Below, piece after piece: positions 1 to 11,060 of a stretch of 64,000 nt of DNA (position 1 is the stretch's first letter; every line of letters starts with the position of its first letter). The notes beneath the pieces were generated by a model. That model was given only the letters and a program-made list of their open reading frames with translations. It was not told the origin of the DNA and ran no database searches. The position numbers and the translations under genes were made by a program. The DNA is from Prosapia bicincta (Eukaryota; Arthropoda; Insecta; Hemiptera; Cercopidae). The stretch is taken from NCBI GenBank assembly GCA_036971475.1, contig JBAIZL010000001.1, positions 144,781,692 to 144,845,691 of the forward strand. Reading direction: 5' to 3'.

Positions 1-1169
1 TCACAGATTAATAATTCACTCTCCCTTGAATTTTCGCACAACTTGTTATTTAAATTTTTGGTAATCTCGTTCTTAACTTTATTCATTGACAATTGTTTTG
101 ATTTTATTTTTTGTTCCCCGCTTGTATCGGTGGAACATTTTACATTTTTAGTTATATTTTTGTTTAGTGTTTGTTTACTTTTTAGTTTGTCATCACCTAA
201 CTCGCACAAGGACCCATCTTCCTGATCCTTGCCCGTGAACAGCCCCGCCTGTTCGCTATTCACTATCGGGCACTCCCATGTCGGCTCTACAGGTGTTAAT
301 TTGCCGTCGTTAATTTGCCCGTCTATATAAGACGAATCTATTATATTTATTTCCTGTTCCCCGCTTGTAACGTCGGAACATATTACATTTTTGTTAGTAT
401 TTTTGTTTGTTATTTTATTAATTTTATTACATCCTATCTCTTGTTTTATATTATTTTTATTATTATTCGATACAAGAAACTCCTGGTGCAGCAGATATCC
501 ATCAATCTCGTACGTCATGAACGATCTCTCCATGTTTATCCGGGCTTTTAACGCACACAAAGTATTTGCTCCCAAGATGAGGTCAACCCGTAGATTTTCC
601 ACAATCAAGAAAACAATTTCCTTTGTGTGTCCGTTTAATGTTAGAGGTAGCATTGTTTGTAATTTGACCCGTTTACAGGTTGACCTTAATGCTGTGACTA
701 TCGCTACATTAGCTATAGGTAGCTCATAGAATAAATTCCCGCTTTGTTTTAGGGCTATGTATTTTTCTGTTTTAATCACAGACATTTGGGCACCTGTATC
801 AACTTGTGCAATTAACTTATGGTCCTTAATTTCGCACTCTATCACTGGACACTGGTCTATATTCTCTAGTGTTATAACCGAGTCAATTCTTTCCTCTAAC
901 AAATCGTCCCTAATAGACATGGAAAAACCGCCTAGCCTGATCTTATTATGATGGTAAACCGGCTTTTCCTTCGGTCTCTCGCTCTGAATTATTTTTGGTT
1001 TCTTATTGCTTCGGATCTCTAACCTGGTTAACTTATCTCCCTGATTGTTGCCAGAGATCCTCATATTTAGTTTTTGGCTTGTGGCCGCTTGGTCCGGGGA
1101 TAGGCGATTTAGGATGAGGGTTCTTAGGATACTTGGTATCTTGGTATTTTGCGGTATCACCATGGGACC
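1..1169 (-). CDS. pol: Gypsy-type LTR retrotransposon pol, 5' part with retropepsin (runs off the window)
   Basis: The minus strand is open from the codon after a TAA at 1170-1172 to the window edge (about 390 codons). The first ATG in this frame is at 1161-1163. The aspartic protease that matures retroelement polyproteins is visible: the catalytic DTGA lies at 789-800 in the context IAQVDTGAQMSV, and the second signature ILGA is at 567-578 in DLILGANTL, 74 residues later, which is normal retropepsin spacing. Downstream is a long Asn/Lys-rich acidic linker; reverse transcriptase, RNase H and integrase must lie beyond position 1. The frame overlaps the end of gag by 137 nt and is +1 relative to gag, so expression as Gag-Pol would need a frameshift. 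No stop interrupts the visible part, which suggests a young copy. Confidence 0.85.
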
Positions 1170-2397
1170 TTAGGTTAGGGTTAGGTTGTTGGTTTGGAGC
1201 AACCTGCCTCTGTTGACTTCTTTGAGCGATCCCATTACCATTGCCGTTATCAGTAACGCTGTCTAGCTGTTGTAGGAAAACTATCGCTTGTTTGATGTTA
1301 CTTGTGGGGTTCCCCACACTAGCTAGCTGAACGTTACTCCCAAAGTGTTTCATTAACATGAAAATTAGATGGTTCTCTGGGATTATCGGGTCTAAGTTTT
1401 TCGCCCTGTTTACCATCATAATAAAATACTCTGCCATAGAGTATGGTCCATTATTATGGTAGCGCCCTTGATTTATCTGTCTGCGTACTCTATCCTGCTG
1501 GCGATAACTCCAGAAATGCTCCGTGAATTCCTGCCTGAATTCAGAATAAGTTTCTGTATTGTTCTTTATGGCTTTCCACCATGCATCCGCTGCCCCTTTC
1601 AAATATCGCTCTACAATTCTTAATTTTGCAGTCTCGTCCATAGTATTGTCTATTTCAGAAAATAGATCTTCTATTTCCCCTAGGAATGTCATTGGATCTT
1701 CCTTGTCATTCCCCCAGAACTCAATTCTACGGTACGTGGCCTCCCCGTTCCTGTCTATTACCCTTGGTAAGCAAACTTGTGTTACTATCCCTGCTCCAGC
1801 TGTTTGCTTTACTTTTGCAACTTGTTGCTTTACCGTTTTAATGTCCTCTTGGATATCCTGTACTTTTTCGTTTAATTTAGCCGTTTTTGTTTCCGTTTTA
1901 GTCTTTAGTCTCTCAATTTCTGTCTCATGTTCGCTTAACTTTTCATATATATGACTTGTCTTAGTCTCATTTTCTTTTTGATAGTCTTCGAATTTTGACT
2001 GGAAAGCCTCCCATAAATGTCGTCTTTCCATTTTCTCTTCCTCCCTCCATTGTTTTTCTCTGTCCTCTCTCTCCTTCTCCTTTTGTTTTTCTCTGTCTTC
2101 TCTCTCCTTCTCTCTCTGTTTTGCTTCCTCCCTCTCTTCCTCTCTTAATCGTTTCTCTTCCGCCTTCTCTTTCTCCCTCAATTGTTTCTCTTCCTCTCTC
2201 CATTGTTTTTCTTTGTCCTCTCTCTCCTTCGCCCTTTGTTCTGCTTCCTCTCTCAATTGTTTCTCCTCCTCTCTGAATCGTTTCTCTTTTTCATCTCTCT
2301 CTTTCTCTCTTTGTCTTGCTTCCTCCTTCTCTTTCTCTCTCAATTGTTTCTCTTCCTTGAAAAAGTCCATCAATTTCTCCATCTCGGGTTTAGACAT
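1033..2397 (-). CDS. gag: Gypsy-type LTR retrotransposon Gag protein
   Basis: An intact 454-codon frame. Residues 1-135 are almost entirely Glu/Lys/Arg/Gln in a repeating pattern typical of a long charged coiled coil or single helix; residues 145-197 form a second predicted coiled coil. Residues about 224-380 match the retrotransposon Gag capsid pattern: EDPMTFLGEIEDLF, then the ERYLKGAADAWW core, then FRQEF and a Leu/Ile-rich C-terminal lobe. The tail (390-454) is Gln/Asn/Pro-rich, and I see no CCHC zinc knuckle. It would assemble the particle that packages the element RNA. The start is the first ATG after the leader and is followed directly by the helix. The N-terminal helix is encoded by purine-rich, repetitive DNA (2030-2390), which may vary in length between copies. 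Pol follows in an overlapping +1 frame. Confidence 0.85.
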   Translation of the reverse strand: MSKPEMEKLMDFFKEEKQLREKEKEEARQREKERDEKEKRFREEEKQLREEAEQRAKEREDKEKQWREEEKQLREKEKAEEKRLREEEREEAKQREKEREDREKQKEKEREDREKQWREEEKMERRHLWEAFQSKFEDYQKENETKTSHIYEKLSEHETEIERLKTKTETKTAKLNEKVQDIQEDIKTVKQQVAKVKQTAGAGIVTQVCLPRVIDRNGEATYRRIEFWGNDKEDPMTFLGEIEDLFSEIDNTMDETAKLRIVERYLKGAADAWWKAIKNNTETYSEFRQEFTEHFWSYRQQDRVRRQINQGRYHNNGPYSMAEYFIMMVNRAKNLDPIIPENHLIFMLMKHFGSNVQLASVGNPTSNIKQAIVFLQQLDSVTDNGNGNGIAQRSQQRQVAPNQQPNPNLRSHGDTAKYQDTKYPKNPHPKSPIPGPSGHKPKTKYEDLWQQSGR

Positions 2398-2682
2398 ATT
2401 GATATACTATTTATTATTCAATTATTTATTTATTTCCTTATTTCTTTCTTTTTGATTTGGTTTAGGCCAGATGGTTCCTACCCGCTCTTTCGACTAACTC
2501 TTTATTCAAATTTATTTATTTATTTATTTTACTGGTACGCTCTTGGATTTGTTCAATTTATATTATTATTTAAAAATTTAATTTCATTATTCAAAACATT
2601 TTGACTCCACTTATTTAAGCTATCTCGATTTATTTCTATTATTGAACTATTTAATTTTGATATAGGGAACCTGTTCAAAGTC
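2398..2682 (-). other. Untranslated leader of the LTR retrotransposon
   Basis: An AT-rich stretch between the primer-binding site and the gag start on the minus strand, with no long frame. It would be the RNA leader that carries packaging signals; I recognise no specific motif in it. Confidence 0.5.
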
Positions 2683-2700
2683 CCCACCGTCCGGGCGCCA
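2683..2700 (-). other. Probable tRNA-Lys-type primer-binding site
   Basis: Read on the minus strand this begins TGGCGCCCGGACGGTGGG. The first nine bases are the complement of the 3' end of animal tRNA-Lys (including its CCA), a primer used by many Gypsy-group elements. The site sits upstream of gag and just downstream of the probable LTR end, as it should. The match after the first nine bases is imperfect. Confidence 0.65.
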
Positions 2701-2704
2701 ATTC

Positions 2705-4715
2705 TGCAACGTCCCCCCACCTCTCCTCGTCCCTACCACCGCAACTCTACGCGGTCGTTTGTTGTTTAATGTTTAAATCCTTTCTTGCAGAATACTAAAA
2801 TTTAATTGTTTACAAGAAAGCATATTTATAAACAACCAAACCTCTGCCTATCACCCTGCTGGTAAAACCGTGCTAAACTCCCAGAGTTAAGTGTATGTTT
2901 CCTGCTCGTAGGGCCAAACCCACAACAAGCCTATTCCCGCTGACTACTATTTAAAAACCGTATAAACACTCCTAAATAAGTTTATCAATGGTGTATGGTC
3001 TAAGTATAGTCACACATGTCAAATTAATAGTCAGCTGGAAAGAAACACATTTAGAATAATACACATAATAAACACAGAGTCTTACCACCTGATGATGATC
3101 TGCAGAAACAGCAAGGGAACGTGCAAAATATGATTGTGTTTAAAAAATACCTATTTTAAAAGGCTCTTGTGTCCTCTTAAACACAATCTGCCAGTAGATA
3201 AATCTCTGGACTTTTATTACAAAAAACCAACTAATCTTTAGACTAGCTCATGAAATTAGTAGAGAGAAACTCTTTAAAACATTAGGCTTTATCTATTGCC
3301 ATTTAATGAAATTTAATTAAATTTGTTTACTGATTTGATAATCATTTTTATATTAGTTGGAAAAAGCTAAACAGTTTTTATTGGTTATTTGACACAGGAT
3401 GGAATGCAAATAATCTTGATTTTTATGACATATTTAACTCTATTTATTGAAATAAAAAAGAAAATTTATCCTTCAAAGTATTACACAATTATATTAGCAA
3501 AACAATTCACTGAGTTACTTCTTGTTTCTTATGCTTTAAAAAATTATACTTTGCATATAGATTGATAACATAGTCATAACATAAAATTATTTTAAAAATT
3601 ACACATAATAATATTTTATCTCCTATATGGAATTGGTAAATTCATAATTTATGACCTTTAATTTTTAAATTTATAATATTCGAAAATTTCTCATTTTCTT
3701 TAAATAAACGGCTTATGGCCAAAAACCTTTTGTAATTTTAATATTCATTATTTTAAATATTCTGAGCACATAAATTCATTTACTTAGCATACAATTTATT
3801 AAAATTTTATAAAGAGTGAAGTCATTGTCTTAAGCTTGCAAATTTGTTAGAATTTAATAAAATTAACTAACTAAATTTGACGTGACTGATTTCGAATAAA
3901 GAAAATGACTTGCCAAAGATGTTCTTGCCGGTCCTTGGGGTCCCTCGTCTGGATTCCCTGGTCCTTGGACACCGGAAGTCGCCATCCCTGGTTCGTCGGT
4001 GGTGGTTTCCCTCTATTCGAGCGTCCTGGAGGCTGAGTCTGGAGCCTTCATCCTTGGTGGTCCTGGATGTCGAAAGCGCTGAGGTTATGGTCCATCCGGC
4101 CTACTGACGGTCTCTACTCGCGGTCCAGCATAGCGTCCCGCGGCACCTCGTGTTAGAAAATTTTTACAGACTGTCTCTAAAGGCTTAGAGACCAAGTATA
4201 TATAGCGGTGAATTTAACCTACCGCACCCCGCCTGCAAAGTTGCTATCGCTCGATTTATTCCTTGTACAGGCAAGTCGGGCAACGAATCTGTTTTAGCTT
4301 GCATAGTTTGATAATTAATTTTAGAACACTGAAAAATGTCTATTTTATTTAAACGGCTGTAACTTTTTTGTTTCTTAAGTTTTTTGAATTCTGTTTTCTC
4401 TAATGTTCATTCTAGGTTATTGTGGTTCTCTTGAAATGTCGAAGAAAGTTCTACGTGGTTTGGTTCGAAAAATAGCTTTTTTAGGCACTTAGAATTTTTT
4501 CGCTTCACTCTCGATGTTCAAATTTAGTTAGTTATTACAAATTCATTTTATAACATTCTTTAATGTGGCTTAACTATTCTATTTACTGTTTTATTTAATT
4601 TTTCCCTCTTTAATAATTGTATAATTCCCTACTTGATTATTTTAAAAACAGCTTTATTTCTAAAAAACAGGAAATTACTTATTTCCCACTTGCGACGGTC
4701 TCTCACCCCGTTGCA
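2705..4715 (-). repeat. Probable 5' LTR of the Gypsy-type element (ends tentative)
   Basis: On the minus strand, four bases separate the primer site from a sequence ending CGTTGCA. A matching inverted start, TGCAACG, is found at 4709-4715, giving a TG...CA element of about 2.0 kb with 7-bp terminal inverted repeats. Inside are a GC-rich block (3909-4160) unlike the surrounding DNA and a TATA box at 4197-4204. The right end lies at the edge of a CA microsatellite, so target duplication cannot be judged. The partner 3' LTR is outside the window, so the boundaries are inference. The plus-strand 65-codon frame at 3910-4107 falls in the GC-rich block and is probably not coding. Confidence 0.5.
4197..4204 (-). 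promoter_or_regulatory. TATA box of the probable LTR promoter
   Basis: TATATATA on the minus strand, in a GC-richer setting about 1.5 kb upstream of the primer-binding site. This fits a U3 promoter with transcription starting about 25-30 bases downstream, near 4165-4172. Confidence 0.4.
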
Positions 4716-4748
<33 letters not shown>

Positions 4749-4770
4749 AAAACACACACACACACACACG
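4715..4770. repeat. (CA)n microsatellite
   Basis: About 55 bases of CA dinucleotide repeat, interrupted once around 4744-4751, directly at the proposed outer end of the LTR. The plus-strand His/Thr-rich frame over it is an artefact. Confidence 0.95.
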
Positions 4771-7739
4771 TGTATATATATGTCAAAAATATAATCATCG
4801 TTTAAATTTATCTGTAATAATACAAATCGTTTAGGAATAAAATACTTTGTCCGCTATTACATTATCTATTATTAGATTTCAAGAGGTGTCCATAAATATT
4901 TAAATATCTCTGTAGTTGTGTGCTACAAAATTTAACTCAAGAGAATAATTTAGTGTTTAAAATTTATACTAGAGTATGACATCACTAACTCTCTTTTAGC
5001 AAATACAAATTCTGATAATATTTTCATAAATATATGATGCAAAAACTTACACTATAAAGAAAAAAATTATGTTTATGGATCCTGATCCTCCAATACCGAA
5101 CCGATATGTGTTTAAATATGCTTTTTCTGGGACGTTTCTTCTATGTGGATTCTTCTAAATCTGTTAACATTTCCAGACAGTGTCTGTTGCAGCAGCACCA
5201 AATTAAAGATGGGTTGCCTAAAAAAATTACAACTCAAAACTTTATTTGATCCTCATAAATTTTCTTTATAACAATAATCTCAGGTTCAGTGTGAATATGG
5301 TCAACGTTATACCAGATGAGGTGACCGTTCCGTTTATGTTGGCCATAAATTATTAGTCTTCTGATATCTTTGTTGCAAAACTAATCTCAAGTGAAGACAT
5401 GCATGATGCAAAACCATGTCTTGTGGAGTCTTCATGTCTCTTCCTGCATCAATTATCTCAGAAAATGTTATGAGTATTAAAATATATAAGTAACACAAAA
5501 TCCAAGAAATTTCTAAAACAATTCTGTCAAAGCTTAAGTCACGAGAATCATTCTTTTTAAACCTAAACTCGGGTGGTATCTCCTGTTGCAGCTGCGTGTG
5601 CTTTATAAAACAGTTAAAATATTGTTAAAATTATAATTTGCACAATACACGAAACATAATTCATGTGAATCGATGATGCCATCTTGTATACTTAATTGTT
5701 TATCAATCTATGGAAGACAACGATATTGCAGGGCTTACACACTCTAAATAAAAAAGATACTGCAGAAATAAAAAATTAAAAGTATTATAAAAATTGGAAA
5801 AAATTATTATTTATAATAGTCAATGAAAAAATTCTTCACGATTTCGTTAGATTAGAAGATAATATAGGTCTGTGTATAATTAACCATTGGCTGGAGAAAA
5901 AATAAAATTTTAGAACTTCAAACCTGTTGAAACTACATTTTCCTGGAAGCACAAAAGTCCCTCTGGCCAGAACAAGAGACGGGGATATAACTGGTGTGAG
6001 ATAAAAGATTACAAAGTGATGTCAATTTATCTCTATTGTTTATTTAGTCGTGTCTCAACTAAACAAAATCATAGTGGTAAATACAATATAAACGAACCAA
6101 AATTTACGGGTAAATAGAATAAATAAATGTTGTGTTTAAAAATACGTATCGTTCGTTAGTTTCCCTAATTCAAAGATCAGAAGTTCTAAATTATTTGTGA
6201 TTTTAAATTTTAGCGGCTGCTGAGCAGTTAGTGGGATGACTTGAAAACTTTAGGTCTTTATGTTGATAAGATAAGAAACGGATCTGGTGGGGAAGCTACA
6301 TTGTTGCACACGTGTTTAAAAATTGTAGATTTCATTATTTCACAGATTTATTAATTTTGTTATAATATGTTACGCGCTATTATATCTAAAAATTGGTTTA
6401 TATACAGACATGTTTTTGGTATCCGAAGGCGCTACAAGCAGCCCTGGATCTATGTTATTGTGAAATATTTCATCCTCTCTACAATAAGCATTTCGAATAG
6501 GACTTATATTCAGTCTTCTTTATTGTTAAACTGTACAGTAATTGCCAAAAAACTTGCATTTGATTTTTCTTAATTCTGAACTTGTCTGTATATGTGATTT
6601 ATATCACGTGTTTCTTCGTCTTAAAATTTATATGGAGATGTTATCTTTTAATAATAAATTATCTTTTAAAATACTTCCTGTAGTTTAATATTAGAGTGTA
6701 AGGTAAAAACATAGAAGCCATAGAAGTACAGGTATAAAGATGCAAAGAACTTTCCAACGTAAACTATGTGTAGAAGGAGGATATTGCTTTGAAGGATAAG
6801 TTAAAAGAGCGTACCGGCAAAAACGTAATTCTTTTGAGACCTTTCAAGTACAGTGAAATTGTTTTGTGGCGTGGTTTGGGAAGTTGCAAAATTATTAAAT
6901 CAAAGTACATTCTCCCAAAATATATCAACAATGCTTACAACCAACAAAGCTCATCAGGCAAATCTTTCAAAGACAAAAATAGGAAGTTTAGAACAGGTAT
7001 CACAAATACTGATTTTTATATCAATTATTTAATTTTTTTTCTCTTTATTCGAAACGTCTCAGAATATAGTATAAAGGTATACATTAAGGAAAAAACCCCT
7101 TAGAACCATAATATCCTAAAATTAGAAGGAAGAAAGAAACATGAATTTCGAAAATGTTTCTTCGATGGTAAAAAAGGATCCAAAAAAATGTACTCAAGGA
7201 ATTTGAGTCAAATTTTGTTGAAGATATGAGCCAAGTGAAGCTGTGTGTTACTCGGCGATATCCAGACGAAGAAAGATAATTGGATTTTCAAGGTGAAAAT
7301 GGCCTAGATCAGGATCTGTGGTATCACTGCACTGTATATAGGATATCGGTGTTTGCTGAGTATCCCACAAGGATACATTTGTTTAAAAAATAATTGCCTT
7401 ATCTCTAAACCAATTAAATATAAAATGAAGGTTTGTTAGATATCCTTTGAAAGAAATTGAAAAATATTATTGTTTCAATAAATTAAAGCAATTATTATTT
7501 TACAATATGAAAGTAACAATAAAAAAGGCACTAAAATTTTAAATTATAAATTTTTAACGTATAAAAATTATAATATAATTGGCTTGTCAATCTACCGTCT
7601 TTATAATTTACCTTGTAGGCCTATTTCTGCCAGTATAAACCTGAATTTAAATACAACGAAAGTTATCCTCAATCTTAGTTTCTATATTAAAATAGACGTT
7701 GTTATTATTACTAAAAACTCGGAGTTACCTTATCGTTGT
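4771..7739. other. AT-rich intergenic DNA, no recognised gene
   Basis: Nothing here matches a family I know. Open frames at 6367-6573 and 6789-7103 (plus) lack a recognisable domain, splice support or a distinct base composition. A moderately less AT-rich patch at 5060-5480 could be an old repeat but I could not place it. Confidence 0.6.
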
Positions 7740-7805
7740 AGAGCACTTAGCTGCAGCCTTTGAACTCTTTTTCCATCCCTACCACAGGACTAGCTTAGTG
7801 GATAC

Positions 7806-8000
7806 CTACCTCTTTGCAGAAATCAAATGACCACCTATTTCTGGTATCCTATGGTGTACATACCTGCCAGCCGAACCACTTTCTCCTTGCAGCTCCCAAA
7901 GCCAGGCACTCACATAGTACATGGATTGGGCTTTCATCTTGGTCCTCATCGCATCTCCTGCACACAGGAACCTAGATTTTACAATTTTGTATTGCAACCC
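7806..8000 (-). pseudogene. Non-LTR ORF2 C-terminus with zinc knuckle
   Basis: At 7906-7962 the minus strand reads CRRCDEDQDESPIHVLCEC, the Cys-x2-Cys...His-x4-Cys knuckle that ends ORF2 in many arthropod non-LTR elements and is followed there by ALG and an aromatic-rich tail. The tail here, ALGAARRKWFGW, is interrupted by a stop about five residues later. The knuckle is in a different frame from the 63-codon open frame covering the same bases, so at least one frameshift separates it from RNase H. In living elements this knuckle probably helps bind nucleic acid. Confidence 0.7.
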
Positions 8001-8191
8001 CCTCAGATTCCCATGACCTGCGACCAGCTCTGCAGTAACTCTTAGTTGATGTCTACTTAAGGAGAGTAGTTCTTTGCCCTACAAATCTCCTTAGTATCCC
8101 CACAGTACCTTGGATTTGCTACACCCCAAGGTTGCATTCCATTCTTCATTGTACAACCTGTCTATATGTGCCGTGATCTTTTGCGCCCCTC

Positions 8192-8575
8192 CTAAGGCGG
8201 GATGCCCACTGCCCTCAGCAAAGGTCTTTGAGTGATAAACCCTTGTTTTGCTAAGGCGTCAGGTTTCTCATTCCCTATCCAGCCAGAATATCCTGGAATC
8301 CAGGTTAGGTTCAGCGAATTATACTTACTCAGCTCTGCTAGAGAAGCTGTAGTCTCAGCCACCAGCCTAGAGCTGATAATAGCCTTACCTAAAGCCTTCA
8401 GAGCTGCCTGACTGAGCGAGCAAATCCAGATGGTCTTGCCCCTCCTTCCAGACCCTATTATTTCTTCAGCACATAGTTTGATCGCGAGCACCTCCCCCCT
8501 GGAAGACAAGTTGTAATCCTCCAGGCGTTGACAAAATCTGTCTTGGTGTCTCGGTCTACTAAATCCTGCTTCCAC
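8192..8575 (-). pseudogene. Non-LTR ORF2 RNase H domain
   Basis: A 127-codon open stretch with clear RNase HI signatures: ICSLSQAALKAL corresponds to the usual SDSQAAL, and the later WIPGYSGWIGNEKPDALAKQG matches the WVPGHSG-GNE-AD-LA motif. RNase H removes the RNA strand after first-strand synthesis. The catalytic Asp of the SDSQ motif is Leu here and the usual PGHSG His is Tyr, so the domain would be inactive even if expressed. The N-terminal strand holding the first catalytic Asp lies in the disrupted region upstream. The ATG at 8575 is incidental. Confidence 0.8.
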
Positions 8576-9440
8576 TCCTTCCTTCTACTTGGACTAATCT
8601 GTGAACTAGATTTAACCATGTTTGGGTTTACACTCCGCCCATGCCTCTCTTGTAGGAATATGGATTTTGTAGTTTCTTCTTTCCCTTTTAAGAGACGGTA
8701 TCTTATCCTGAGGTTCTTTTACCAGTATTCTTTTACTTGTTTCTTTCTGTGCCCTCTCCCACCAGACGATTGAGGCAAAGACCAACCTCGGCACCACAAT
8801 TACTGAATAAATCCAGTTGACGTGAACCCAAACCCAATCCCGTGCCTATTGCTCGTCTGCATTGCCAGAACGTAGCTAAGGCTTTTTTGCAGTTATCCTC
8901 CAAGTGCTCACGTCAGAGTAGCTTCCTATCCAGAATAACTCCCAGAGATATTTAGCGCTCTCAACGTAGCTTATTTTGGTATTGCCAACTTCCATCATCT
9001 CCAGCGATTTAGTTTTATAACATCAGTCTTCTTGACAAACTTGAGCTTTCCCCTTGGTCTACCTGCTAACACCTTGAACAGTCTAGCAGTTTCACTCACT
9101 GTGCTTGTCTCTAAGCACCACTTTTCCCAAGAAGCACGTTTAACCTTTTTAATAGGATTTTTGTAGAGACCCTGGCTGTATTTATATGCCTGCCAGGTCG
9201 CCGCCGTTTTCTTCTTCCTTGCCTTATTAAAGAGCCTTCTAGTCTCTTTCCGTCTTGCCTATAACTCGCTGTTCCACTTAAGCTTACCACGCCCAGTGTT
9301 TATCCACGAGAGAGGGTAATTTTCCTCAAACGACGTGGAAATTGCAGTCCAGATGTAGACCTCAGTATTTTCCAGTTCGTTTGATGTACCATATTTACCA
9401 CGAAAGTCCTCATCGATGACTTAAAACCTGTTTGTCCTTC
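8576..9440 (-). pseudogene. Non-LTR reverse transcriptase remnant with core deleted
   Basis: Reading down the minus strand from 9440, the linker between endonuclease and polymerase is recognisable: an AISTSFEENYPL-like stretch, a stop at about 9260, RRLFNKARKKK, then KKVKRASWEKWCLE and ARLFKVLAGRPRGKL. At about 9000 this jumps directly to the post-catalytic region (VESAKYL, then in another frame GVILDRKLL, an in-frame stop, and NCKKALATFWQCRRAIG), followed by FASIVWW. The polymerase palm, including the YADD catalytic site and several hundred codons around it, is therefore absent. A frameshift lies at about 8942-8950 and a TGA at about 8918. Confidence 0.75.
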
Positions 9441-10130
9441 TCGGGTTCCGAAGCCACACCACATGGGGGACAACTCCCCTCATCGTAGCAGTGATGAACT
9501 GGTGATCAGACATGGAGGGCTCATCCGAAACCTGCCAGTCATGCACCCACCTTACCATTTGTCTAATACACAAGGTGATACCTAGAACCTCTATTTTGTT
9601 TTAAGTGACAAATGTTATGTTTAAAACCACAAGGTTTTCTTCAATCAAGAAGGAGAGGAGCTCCTCACCTCGCTCATGTCTGTGCTGCACCACACCTCAT
9701 TATGGGCATTGGTATCACAGCCCACAAAGATTCCTATATTCCTCTCCCTGCAGTACCGAACTAACTTACGTAATTCTGCAGGGGGCGACTCTGTGTTGTG
9801 GGCGCAGTAAGTGGAGGCCACAATGAACTCCCTGCTCCCACTTATCTCGCCCTTACCTCGAATTCTAACCTGCGCATGGTCTATAGTTGAGAATTTTTGA
9901 ATCAGCGTAGCTTTCAGTCCTCTGACTGTCACACTTGCTCTGTGCCCCTCATACTCCCCACTTGCGTAGGTGCACCCAGCTTATATACCCAACCCTTTAT
10001 ACGGTTCCTGACCAGCCACGGTTCTTGCATTAGCGCAAGCGCTGGTAAGGTGTGCCTCACATTTAAGTACCTGGTTAGGATCACCGAGGCGCTTTTACTG
10101 TGGTGCAAGTTAATTTGCAGTATAATTGCT
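9441..10130 (-). pseudogene. Non-LTR ORF2 endonuclease domain
   Basis: The apurinic-type endonuclease that nicks the target for target-primed reverse transcription. Its order is intact: an N-terminal ILQINLHHSKSAS at about 10126, LALMQEPW with the catalytic Glu, GCDTNAHNEVWCSTD at about 9690-9722 with the catalytic Asp and Asn, and the terminal SDH at 9502-9510 in EPSMSDHQF. Stops interrupt it (TAA at 9601-9603 and another at about 9421), and the frame changes between 9930 and 9900. Motif residues are largely kept, so decay looks fairly recent. Confidence 0.8.
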
Positions 10131-11060
10131 TCAGGGTCAGCCTTATCCAACTGACCCCTACGCCTTCTCATGATTTTTTCTCTCGCCCTTCTCTTCCGGG
10201 TCCTTAGAGTTCCACTTAAAAGTGACCTCTGAAGCCCCCAGGAAGGCTTTCCCATCTCTTGCCTTTAGTTGTGTGGCCGATGCCTCATCCAATTCTAGGC
10301 AGAGGAGGCCTGCAGGTCCCCGCTCAATGCACTGTAGGATCTTACAGTTCAAAGTGTCAATTTATGGGTCTTGCATCCCCATGAGCTTGACCAACTGAGT
10401 GGCCTCCCTTTTTTGGTGTTGGTACGAGCACCGTCACTTTCACCATTTTGATCAGTTCATCAGGCAGGCTAGGCTTGCCTTAGTCCCGTCCTCGAGCTTA
10501 ACTGACGGTACCACTTCACTCAGCCATTTTGCCAATTCCTCCTAAGCAGAAATAAATGCTGCGACTCCAACCATTGTGTAAGTGTCTCTGAACCGCGGAA
10601 CCAAACCTACACTAGGAATGTCCATAATCCGGTCCATGACGGAGCCCTTAAGGTAGTCGAACGCCGCTATCTCCATCCTCACGCCTACACTATCCCCAAA
10701 GGTCACTAGAACTCTCGGTAGGTTGGCGGAGATCGACGAGAAAGGTGGACCTCCAGACCCAACAGGCCTAGACCCTCGTCTATTCCTTTCAGCCTCCGAA
10801 TCTGGAGTAGGATTAGAAATACTCCTTTCCTTCCTTTTCCTCTCTTTCTCTTGTCGAACTAAGGTCCTACCGGATCCACTGGCTTCCAGGACGACAGGGC
10901 AGGTTCTAGCCCCAGCCTCCGCCAAAACCTTCCGCTGCCTGGACCGGTGCTTCCTCAGAGGGGTTGACGGTGGGTCTCAGCCCACCGCCTCCACCTTCTT
11001 TGCTCCCTCATGGTTGGCAAGCCAGAGGATGCTTTCCTCCTTTGTACCCCACTCATTCCT
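10131..11060 (-). pseudogene. Non-LTR ORF1 (Gag-like) remnant
   Basis: Two open pieces, 10542-10925 and 10158-10352, join through a stop at about 10542, one frameshift near 10405 and a TAA at about 10363. The upper part is a Lys/Arg/Ser/Pro-rich segment; the lower part has the conserved pattern of arthropod non-LTR ORF1 proteins, VKVTVLVPTP, then LNCKILQCIERGPAGLLCLELDE and KAFLGASEVTFKW. ORF1 proteins bind the element RNA. A CCHC cluster, usual in this family, is not visible. The 3' end overlaps the start of the endonuclease frame, as in related elements. Confidence 0.65.

Noticed and set aside
1165..1185. TTAGG-like run in the gag region, resembling telomere repeats
   Set aside because: It encodes the Asn-Pro-rich Gag tail in frame and is only about three imperfect units.
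1559..2604. Plus-strand frames rich in Ser/Leu/Phe opposite gag
   Set aside because: They are shadows of the purine-rich gag coding strand.
6789..7103. 104-codon plus frame
   Set aside because: No domain, no codon or composition contrast with flanks, and a C-terminal half made of AT-driven hydrophobic residues.
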